Translations under genes and position numbers: made by a program
The notes under the pieces: generated by a model
Database searches by the model: none
The model's input: only the letters and a program-made list of their open reading frames with translations
What the model was told of the DNA's origin: nothing
NCBI RefSeq assembly: GCF_048268525.1
Contig: NZ_JBLWVH010000009.1
Span: 28,066 to 92,065 of the forward strand
Length of the DNA stretch: 64,000 nt
Source of the DNA: Maricaulis sp048268525
Lineage (GTDB): Bacteria > Pseudomonadota > Alphaproteobacteria > Caulobacterales > Maricaulaceae
Direction of reading: 5' to 3'
In this document: piece by piece, positions 24,867 to 31,193 of the stretch
Layout of the letters: every line of letters starts with the position of its first letter
How positions within the stretch are numbered: position 1 is the stretch's first letter

Positions 24867-25814
24867 GAGGTTGAAAACACGCGAGGGCTGGAACTTTCCG
24901 GCCCTTGCGTCGCCGAGCGCCACTGCCACACCATCGCAAAGGGCCAAAGCGGTAAAGGTGCAGTCCTTGCCCGCGATTTCGCGGGGTCGGCGCTGCGCCT
25001 TCAGCTCTTGCGCTTGACGCGGGAGCAGGACGATCGAGCGTCCTAGCTTCAACTGGAAGGATTCCTCTTCGGTTATGGCCAGCGCCGGGATGTCGTCCAG
25101 CGCGGTCTGAACCGGGAGCAGAGCTTCCGAAGCGGCGCCCTTATGAGCCATTTCTTCCAGTTCGTCCAGCCTTGTGGATTCCGCTTCCGCGAATCCACCA
25201 ACGCGAATCCGGCGCAAGGCGGCGACATGGCCTTCCGTCCCCAGCGCGTGGGCAATATCGCGCGCCATGGAGCGGACGTAGGCGCCTTTGCCACAACGCA
25301 TTTCCAGCACCGCCATATCCGCATCCGGGCAGTCGAGAAGGTCCAGCGAGTGGATCTGGATCGGACGGGCCTCGAGTTGGACGTCCTCGCCACTGCGGGC
25401 GAGGTCATAGGCCCGCTCGCCATCGACCTTGATGGCGGAGAAAGCCGGGGGGATCTGCTGGATCTCGCCCGTGAAGTCAGGCAGCACCGCGGCGACCTGT
25501 TCCGGCGTCGGACGGACATCGCTGGTCGCAACGACCTCACCCTCGCGGTCGAGCGTCGTGGTGCGCTCGCCCCACTTGATGGTGAAGCGGTATATTTTCG
25601 AGCCTTCGACCGCAAAGGGGACCGTCTTGGTGGCCTCACCCAGCGCAATCGGCAAAATGCCGGAGGCCAGCGGGTCGAGGGTTCCGGCGTGGCCGGCCTT
25701 CTTGGCATTATAGATCCGCCTGACCGCGGAAACAGCCTGGGTCGAAGTCATGTCGAGGGGCTTGTCGAGGATCACCCAGCCGTGGATGTCATCGCCCTTG
25801 CGGCGTCTGGCCAT
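24858..25814 (-). CDS. truB: tRNA pseudouridine-55 synthase
   Basis: This 318-residue enzyme makes pseudouridine 55 in the T loop of tRNA. The catalytic Asp is in HAGTLDPLASG (about residue 45), with the family opening GWVILDKPLDMTSTQAV. The KGAYVRSMARDI motif of TruB is at about residue 180. The ATG at 25814 is chosen because GGAG lies ten bases upstream; the longer frame to 25928 looks non-coding. It normally follows rbfA; here two plus-strand genes separate them. Confidence 0.95.
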   Translation of the reverse strand: MARRRKGDDIHGWVILDKPLDMTSTQAVSAVRRIYNAKKAGHAGTLDPLASGILPIALGEATKTVPFAVEGSKIYRFTIKWGERTTTLDREGEVVATSDVRPTPEQVAAVLPDFTGEIQQIPPAFSAIKVDGERAYDLARSGEDVQLEARPIQIHSLDLLDCPDADMAVLEMRCGKGAYVRSMARDIAHALGTEGHVAALRRIRVGGFAEAESTRLDELEEMAHKGAASEALLPVQTALDDIPALAITEEESFQLKLGRSIVLLPRQAQELKAQRRPREIAGKDCTFTALALCDGVAVALGDARAGKFQPSRVFNLTP

Positions 25815-25958
25815 GTCTTGCTCCATCTGGCGCCGGGGATCGGACCCGTGCGCGGGAGGGGCGGGCCTATCGGATCGTCGCGGGCGAAGCAAGGGCGGGA
25901 CCGCTTGAAGGACATCCCGGAACATCATAATCGTGATCGGCGTGCCGGGAGTTGTGTC

Positions 25959-27341
25959 ATGATCAGAATTGTTGCCGTTGTTTGTGCCGGCCTGGCGCTT
26001 TTTTCCCCGTCATCATCGGCCCAGTTGACACTTCCGGGGCCCAGTCTCGAACTGTCCGCTCACGACTGGCTGACGCCACTGATCGACAGCCGGGACTTTT
26101 CCGGCGTGATCATGATCCGGCGCGGCGAGGATCAACCGGTCGCCATGACCTTCGGTTATGCCGACTGGGTCGACGGCACGCCGATGACCGCCGAGGCCCG
26201 CTTCCCGGCAGGTTCAATCACCAAAAGCCTGACCGCCGCGATGGTGCATCGGTTGATCGATGAGGGTCGCCTGTCGGCCGACGCCCCGGTCTCGCGCTAT
26301 ATTCCGGAACTGGCAAGCTATGGCGATGTCAGGATCGGCGACGTCATTTCACACACTGCGGGCCTGGCCCGGGACTTTCCTGCAGACGCCTTGCCTGATG
26401 CCCGCAGCGACAGCCTTGTAGCCTGGCTGGGAAGCCAGACGGCGCCGGGGCCCGGCCCACACGAATACGCCTACTCCAATCTGGGCTATGGCATTCTGGC
26501 GGTGGTCGTCGAGCGGGTCATGAATGCCCGCTTCGAAACCCTGATCGCGACGGAGTTCCTTGTTCCGCTCGGCATGAATGACAGCCGTATCGCTCGCAGC
26601 GATGCCGGACAGGGCCGCAACGTCCCGACCGGTTATGCTGCGGGACCGCTGCCGCTCGACCTGCGCGCACCCATGCCGGATTCACCGGGTCTGGGAGCAG
26701 CCGGCCTTGTAGCTCCGATGCGCGACCTTCTGCGCCTAGCCGATGCCGTGCGGACCCGCCGCATCGACCTGTTCGAACCGGATGGCAGCATGACCGGCTC
26801 CTGGAGCGCCCTGGTGGTCAATGGCGAACCCATCTACACAATCCAGGGCTCGGTGCCTGGCTACAGTGCCGGGATCTCGATCCTGCCGACGCGCGACCTG
26901 ACCATCGTCTATGGCACCAATATCGAGTCCTACAGCAATTGGGGCCTTCAGGAGGTTCTGCACGCCCTCGCCCAGGGGCGTGATCCCGGGCAGCCAAATC
27001 TGCGCCCGGCCACGGATAGCCTGACGCAGGCCCATCTGGATGCCGCCGGTCAGTATCAGGGCAGCCCATACGGACCCGTCATTGTCGAGCCGGCAGAAGG
27101 CGGGCTTGATCTGGTCCTCGCCGAGCGGGGTTGGCGCTTCTATCTCTCGCCCACCGGCGGTGAGCGGTTGAATTGGCGTTTGTTCAATGTCGACTTGTCA
27201 TTCGAGCGCGATGAAGCCGGGCGGGTGGCAGCAATATCCGCGACCGAGCACGGGCTCTCCGGTGACGCCCGGCGTTGGCGCATGACACGGACCGATCTGC
27301 CACCACTTCCTGCCATCGAACCGTCAGACAGCGACCCCTAG
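25959..27341 (+). CDS. exported serine hydrolase, class C beta-lactamase-like
   Basis: This 460-residue protein has a signal peptide (IVAVVCAGLALFSPSSSA) and the penicillin-recognising hydrolase fold. The SxxK nucleophile motif SITK lies at about residue 88, and the second motif Y-S-N (YAYSNLGYG) at about 170. A GSVPGYSAGI segment stands where the third motif is expected. A C-terminal lipocalin-like extension (about 365-460) follows. It may be an esterase, peptidase or peptidoglycan hydrolase; lactamase activity cannot be claimed. It lies on the opposite strand to its neighbours, inside the rbfA-truB cluster. Its last codons and stop lie in the repeat shared with the end of rbfA, so the gene end was probably formed at that junction. 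Confidence 0.84.
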   Translation: MIRIVAVVCAGLALFSPSSSAQLTLPGPSLELSAHDWLTPLIDSRDFSGVIMIRRGEDQPVAMTFGYADWVDGTPMTAEARFPAGSITKSLTAAMVHRLIDEGRLSADAPVSRYIPELASYGDVRIGDVISHTAGLARDFPADALPDARSDSLVAWLGSQTAPGPGPHEYAYSNLGYGILAVVVERVMNARFETLIATEFLVPLGMNDSRIARSDAGQGRNVPTGYAAGPLPLDLRAPMPDSPGLGAAGLVAPMRDLLRLADAVRTRRIDLFEPDGSMTGSWSALVVNGEPIYTIQGSVPGYSAGISILPTRDLTIVYGTNIESYSNWGLQEVLHALAQGRDPGQPNLRPATDSLTQAHLDAAGQYQGSPYGPVIVEPAEGGLDLVLAERGWRFYLSPTGGERLNWRLFNVDLSFERDEAGRVAAISATEHGLSGDARRWRMTRTDLPPLPAIEPSDSDP

Positions 27342-27355
27342 CCCTCGGCGTCCGC
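27325..27355. repeat. direct repeat, copy A (rbfA 3'-end sequence)
   Basis: This 31-base segment matches 29267-29297 at 29 of 31 positions, in the same orientation. Both contain the minus-strand stop of an rbfA reading frame plus about 13 bases of the sequence beyond it. Weaker similarity continues to the right through the decayed rbfA copy. Confidence 0.85.
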
Positions 27356-27490
27356 GTCACCGTCCCGGTTGGCATCGAGGCGCGGTTGGCATCCAGGGCC
27401 TCGCGGCCGGTCGGGCTGGACCGGACCTCCGCCACGAGAATCTCCGGCGGGTGGATGCGGAAACCACCGAGGCATGTCGGATCGCGCTTG
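27338..27490 (-). pseudogene. decayed, internally deleted copy of the rbfA 3' part
   Basis: Read on the minus strand, this stretch has two blocks that match intact rbfA. One encodes RDP...EVRSSP, where RbfA has RDP...EVRPSP; the DNA at about 27411-27440 matches 29541-29570 with mostly third-base changes. The other encodes LDANRDGDADAEG-stop, where RbfA ends LDADGDSEADAEG-stop. The roughly 65 residues between them in RbfA are missing. A 17-base tandem duplication (27366-27382 and 27383-27399, one difference in the core) shifts the frame between the blocks. There is no start codon region and it cannot make RbfA. This is by-eye alignment, so the exact limits are uncertain. Confidence 0.65.
27366..27399. 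repeat. 17-bp tandem duplication inside the rbfA remnant
   Basis: CGGTTGGCATCGAGGCG is followed directly by CGGTTGGCATCCAGGGC. The two units agree at 14 of 17 positions. The 17-base length breaks the reading frame of the remnant, as expected of a decaying copy. Confidence 0.8.
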
Positions 27491-27559
27491 TCCGCATCAG
27501 TTTGGTTGAGCATGATCCGGGGACCGTGCAATCCGGACGGGCATTGATATGAAGGTTCA

Positions 27560-29251
27560 GTGGTGCTTGCGGGACGTCATATCGGAATGCTTTGCACCGG
27601 CGTGGTCTTGGCGCTGTCAGCACTCCTCCTGCTCTGGGTTGGTGTTTCAGCCGCCATGCTGGCCGGATCGCTGCTGGTACAGGCTGTCTGGACGTTTGGC
27701 GCGGCCCAGCTACTGGTGCCGGTTCGCCGCTATATTCCCGACCCCGTTCAATTTCACGTCCTCGCTTATGCCGCAGGTCTCGCACTGACCGGCATTGGCG
27801 GTCTTGCCTTCATGCATCGAGCCTTGCTCGGCGAAACACCGGTCCTGGCCGCCCTCGCGACGATGACACCGCTAGCGGGCCTGGCAATCTGGCGGCTGGC
27901 TCGATGGCACAAAGCCGTCACTGGTTTTGAACCGATCCGTTGGCCGAGGGTCGCTGCCCTGCTCGCCGCGTCATGCATCGTCGCGGCAATGACGGCCTAC
28001 GGTTTCGCCAATAATGACGAAAACATCCGGATCAATTCCACGGAATGGCTGGAACGCTCCGACATTGTTCCGGAATGGGCCTATCAAAGCGATCGCCTCG
28101 CCCATTACACCCGCAACACCCAAACTCTTTTTGAAGAGGGCCTGCCGCCCAGGCGGGTCAACCATCGGGCCTTCCACTCTGTCATCATGGTAACGACCGT
28201 CCTGACAGGTCCGATGAGTGCTGCGGCGGCGTTCTCAGCCGCCAAGATCCTGGCGATATTTGTATATTTTACATTGAGCTATTCACTGTTCGGCATTGCC
28301 GGTCGCGTCTTCGGCATGGGCGTGCGCACCGCAACGCTGATCGGTGCTTCGACGCTCATATTCTCACCGCTCAAACTGCCGCTGTTTGCACTTACACCGA
28401 CCTATCGGGGTTTCCTCTCGGCATCGGGCACGATGTATCACTCCGATACTCAGCTCTTCTCAATGGCCGTTGCGGCCGCCGGCCTGTTCGCCACCCTGAT
28501 CGCCTTCCGTGAAAAACGCTCCACACTGACGCTCGGCGCCTTGCTGATCGGTGCATCCTTCTTTTTCAAACCGCCCAGCTATATGGCCCTCGCACCGGCC
28601 ATTCTGGGTGCGATTCTGTTTCAATACCGGGAATTCGATCGTGATCGCCTGCTTGGCGCGATCTCGGTTCTCGCCATTCCCTGGATCTGGTTTACCTATC
28701 TGTCCCTGACCGCTGGCAGTTCACCGATGGACAATCTCGTGCCGGTCGCCGGTACAGACGCTGCGACGTCCAACCTCACGCTCCAATTCCATCCATTCCA
28801 AGGATATCAGCGCTGGCTCACGGACCGTTTCCCCGACTGGGTTTACGCCATTCCCGGCGGCCAGTATGCGGGAATGGTCGGCCTGTCGTGCGCCGCATTC
28901 TGGGTCGCCTGGGCCCGTGCCGCAGAGCATCCCCTGATCGCGATCCGTTCCGGGGCACCAGCCCTACGCGACCACCTCGCGGCCAATGCGCATATTTATC
29001 TGATGGTCGGCGCTTTCGTTTTCGCCATCCTGATCGCGATAATGCTCGCCGGACCGCCAGGCTCAATGGATATCAACTGGAAATGGCCAGCGGCTGCCAG
29101 CTTTGTATTGTGCTTGCCGGTGTTCGCCGCCGCCATCGCCGCGATCCCCAATACCGTTGTGCGGCACGTCAGCTGGGGCTTGTACGCAGCCCAGTGTCTG
29201 CAGGGCTTAGGCTACCTCGCCTATTTCTTCTGGACTTCCCGATTGAGCTGA
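27560..29251 (+). CDS. polytopic membrane protein of unknown function
   Basis: This 563-residue protein has roughly a dozen hydrophobic segments from residue 8 to the end and one larger hydrophilic loop (about 140-205) rich in charged and aromatic residues. The layout recalls membrane glycosyltransferases of the GT39/DUF-type, but no catalytic Asp/Glu motif could be pointed out in the first loop, so no function is given. The GTG at 27560 is chosen because GAAGG stands five bases before it. It lies between the rbfA remnant and intact rbfA, on the opposite strand, and is bounded by the 31-base direct repeats; it probably entered or was copied there together with them. Confidence 0.7.
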   Translation: MVLAGRHIGMLCTGVVLALSALLLLWVGVSAAMLAGSLLVQAVWTFGAAQLLVPVRRYIPDPVQFHVLAYAAGLALTGIGGLAFMHRALLGETPVLAALATMTPLAGLAIWRLARWHKAVTGFEPIRWPRVAALLAASCIVAAMTAYGFANNDENIRINSTEWLERSDIVPEWAYQSDRLAHYTRNTQTLFEEGLPPRRVNHRAFHSVIMVTTVLTGPMSAAAAFSAAKILAIFVYFTLSYSLFGIAGRVFGMGVRTATLIGASTLIFSPLKLPLFALTPTYRGFLSASGTMYHSDTQLFSMAVAAAGLFATLIAFREKRSTLTLGALLIGASFFFKPPSYMALAPAILGAILFQYREFDRDRLLGAISVLAIPWIWFTYLSLTAGSSPMDNLVPVAGTDAATSNLTLQFHPFQGYQRWLTDRFPDWVYAIPGGQYAGMVGLSCAAFWVAWARAAEHPLIAIRSGAPALRDHLAANAHIYLMVGAFVFAILIAIMLAGPPGSMDINWKWPAAASFVLCLPVFAAAIAAIPNTVVRHVSWGLYAAQCLQGLGYLAYFFWTSRLS

Positions 29252-29266
29252 CCAGCGGCGCCGCGG

Positions 29267-29297
29267 CAGACAGCGAGCACTAGCCCTCGGCGTCCGC
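29267..29297. repeat. direct repeat, copy B (true rbfA 3' end)
   Basis: Partner of 27325-27355 (29 of 31 positions). It spans the stop codon of intact rbfA (29280-29282) and the following 13 bases. The membrane-protein gene lies between the two copies. Confidence 0.85.
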
Positions 29298-29705
29298 TTC
29301 GCTATCACCGTCAGCATCCAGGTCCTTGCGAACGGTCGGACGGTTCAGCAGATCATCGACATGACTGGCCGTGTCGAATGAGTTGTCGGCATGAAAGTGA
29401 AGCTCCGGCGTGAACTTCATCTCGATTTCGCGACCAAGGCGCCCGCGCAGGAAGCTGGCACAACGGTTCAGGCCCGATGCGAGCTTGGCGGAATCGCCCC
29501 GCCCCAGCGGCGCGACATAGACTTTCGCGACGCGCAAATCCGGGCTGGGCCGAACCTCTGTCACGGAAATCATCTGGCCTTCAAGGTCCGGATCGCGGAA
29601 TTCCTCACGCGCAATGATACCCACAAGTGCATGACGGACGAGTTCGCCGGCACGCAGCTGACGCTGGCTCGGGCCTTTGGAAGTGTTGGTCTGGCGGCGG
29701 GCCAT
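29280..29705 (-). CDS. rbfA: ribosome-binding factor A
   Basis: This 141-residue KH-fold protein helps mature the 16S 5' end and assemble the 30S subunit. It has the RbfA landmarks QLRAGELVRHAL near the start, SVTEVRPSPDLRVAKVYV, and LHFHADNSFD near residue 115, followed by an acidic tail (DADGDSEADAEG). The ATG at 29705 is preferred over the longer frame to 29801 because GGAG lies nine bases upstream. It normally follows infB and precedes truB; here plus-strand genes separate it from both, so it must have its own promoter. Confidence 0.95.
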   Translation of the reverse strand: MARRQTNTSKGPSQRQLRAGELVRHALVGIIAREEFRDPDLEGQMISVTEVRPSPDLRVAKVYVAPLGRGDSAKLASGLNRCASFLRGRLGREIEMKFTPELHFHADNSFDTASHVDDLLNRPTVRKDLDADGDSEADAEG

Positions 29706-29770
29706 GTGGATCTCCATCACGGTGGAAGCGAGGCGCGCGGGTGTACGCCCCTTGCCCGACCGATGCAAGA

Positions 29771-29787
29771 CCCGGCGAATGGCCGGG
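29771..29787. other. short GC hairpin upstream of rbfA
   Basis: CCCGGC and GCCGGG flank a five-base loop (GAATG on the plus strand), followed on the plus strand by TTTCGT. No plus-strand gene ends just before it. It lies in the rbfA upstream region between the divergent starts at 29705 and 29925, where the promoters of both must be. Confidence 0.35.
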
Positions 29788-29924
29788 TTTCGTCCCTCCA
29801 CTTGCCGCGCTCGTCACAAAACGCTGGTGCCCGCCTTTACCCGGTCGGAAGCCGCTGCCCTATTCACCGCCGGGCACAGCGTGCCTGAGACCAGCCCTCT
29901 CCCTGCATCCGATCCGGAACCATA

Positions 29925-30425
29925 ATGATCAAAATGCTCGCCACTGCCCTGCTTGTTGCCATTGGCACAGTCCAGACTGTTCCTGCCCGTGCCGCCGCCG
30001 ACCAATCGGAGACCGGGACCACAACTCCCCGGGCAATCGCCGAAGCCTGGCTTGATGCCTATTCGCGCCAGGATTTCGACCGGATGACCGCGCTGATGAC
30101 CGCCGACACGGTCTTCCTTGACCCGACTTCCTTCGAGATCGCCGCCGTCGCCGAGCGGATCGAGTGGCGCGGTCCGGTCGCGATCACGTCCGGGATTGCG
30201 GCCTGGGGCGTGGATCACGCCACCTACACGATTGATCGCACCTATGAGGCGTCCCGGAATGTGGTGTTCATCGGCCATGTGGACGTTGTCTACGGCACTG
30301 GCGACGCAGCCCAGACCTATCGCTACCCGATCACGACCATCGTGCGCGTGGCTGACGGTCATGTCCTTGAGCATCGCGACTACACCGATTTTTCAGGCGC
30401 GAGTCGGGTCGTCCCTGACGATTGA
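29925..30425 (+). CDS. exported SnoaL/NTF2-like protein, copy 1
   Basis: This 166-residue protein has a signal peptide (MLATALLVAIGTVQTVPARA) and an NTF2-like alpha+beta cone domain (AEAWLDAYSRQDFDRMTALM...VVFIGHVDVVYG). These domains bind small molecules or act as simple enzymes; without known catalytic residues no reaction can be named. It and the next gene share the VVFIGHV segment and the same layout, so they are tandem paralogues. Both sit between infB and rbfA on the opposite strand. It probably lies in the periplasm. Confidence 0.75.
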   Translation: MIKMLATALLVAIGTVQTVPARAAADQSETGTTTPRAIAEAWLDAYSRQDFDRMTALMTADTVFLDPTSFEIAAVAERIEWRGPVAITSGIAAWGVDHATYTIDRTYEASRNVVFIGHVDVVYGTGDAAQTYRYPITTIVRVADGHVLEHRDYTDFSGASRVVPDD

Positions 30426-30457
30426 CGCCTCACGTCCTGTCACTTTCCAGAATGGTT

Positions 30458-30483
30458 CCGGCCGGGGGTGTGCCCCCGGCCGG
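30458..30483. repeat. perfect 11-bp GC inverted repeat between the SnoaL-like genes
   Basis: CCGGCCGGGGG and CCCCCGGCCGG flank TGTG. The stem is very stable in RNA of either strand. No T-run follows on the plus strand (GACCGGG comes next), so it is not a classical terminator. It could halt or protect the end of the first message, which stops 33 bases upstream. Confidence 0.6.
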
Positions 30484-30587
30484 GACCGGGCCGGCATTTC
30501 GGAGCATTCTGCCCGAGCCAAAGTCTCCGGGATGCCGGTCCGACCTCCATCAACACCCGAACCCTCACATTCACGCGGAGCCCAACC

Positions 30588-31109
30588 ATGACCCGATTGT
30601 TTTTCCTGGCCGTCATCACCATCGCGGCAAGCCTAGCGCCGGTTGCAGCCAGTCACGCCCAGGGCGAGTCCAATACCGAGGCCGAGGCTGTGGCCCGCGC
30701 CTATATGGCACTCTATTCCTCGGTCGACTGGGATGGCATGGAGGCCTTGCTGGCAGAAGATGTCCGCTTCAGGGACACGACCGCCGAAAGCCCTGACGTG
30801 GGTCCGGACGGATATGCGGAGGACAGCCGCGACGGCATGATGGCCGAATTGCGCGCCTTCGGCGAAAGCTACAATCCGATCGAACTCGGCTTTGAGTGGG
30901 ACCAGGTCTTCACATCCAACAGCCGCGTTGTCTTCATCGGACACGTCAATGCACTCTACCCGACCGATACCCCGGGCCAGAATTTTCGCTGGCGGTCCGA
31001 GCAGGTGACGGTGATCACCGTGCGCGACGGATTGGTGGTCAGCCATCAGGATTTCGCGAATTACGCCCACCCCGAACAGGGCCTGATCGCCGCAACCGAC
31101 GCTGACTAG
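30588..31109 (+). CDS. exported SnoaL/NTF2-like protein, copy 2
   Basis: This 173-residue paralogue of the preceding gene has a signal peptide (LFFLAVITIAASLAPVAASHA) and an NTF2-like domain starting at AEAVARAYMALYSSVDWDGMEALL. VVFIGHVNALYP corresponds to VVFIGHVDVVYG of copy 1. The ATG at 30588 gives the signal peptide directly; the frame is open to 30468. Acidic and aromatic residues line the expected pocket, but no function follows. It is convergent with infB across a two-way terminator. Confidence 0.75.
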   Translation: MTRLFFLAVITIAASLAPVAASHAQGESNTEAEAVARAYMALYSSVDWDGMEALLAEDVRFRDTTAESPDVGPDGYAEDSRDGMMAELRAFGESYNPIELGFEWDQVFTSNSRVVFIGHVNALYPTDTPGQNFRWRSEQVTVITVRDGLVVSHQDFANYAHPEQGLIAATDAD

Positions 31110-31142
31110 GGTGGTCGCCAGGCGTCACCATCGCCACAACGA

Positions 31143-31174
31143 AAAAGGGCGGCCCTGACAGGGGCCGCCCTTTT
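31143..31174. terminator. bidirectional terminator between the SnoaL-like gene and infB
   Basis: AAAAGGGCGGCCC pairs with GGGGCCGCCCTTTT. The long GC stem has A-runs on one side and T-runs on the other, so it ends transcription in both directions. It stands 34 bases after the plus-strand gene and 20 bases after infB. Confidence 0.85.
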
Positions 31175-31193
31175 CACATCGGTCTTCGTCGGA

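Noticed and set aside
27325..29297. Direct repeats read as an insertion-sequence target duplication
   Set aside because: The repeats are 31 bp, derive from rbfA coding sequence and extend into a longer decayed copy; no transposase or terminal inverted repeats are present between them.
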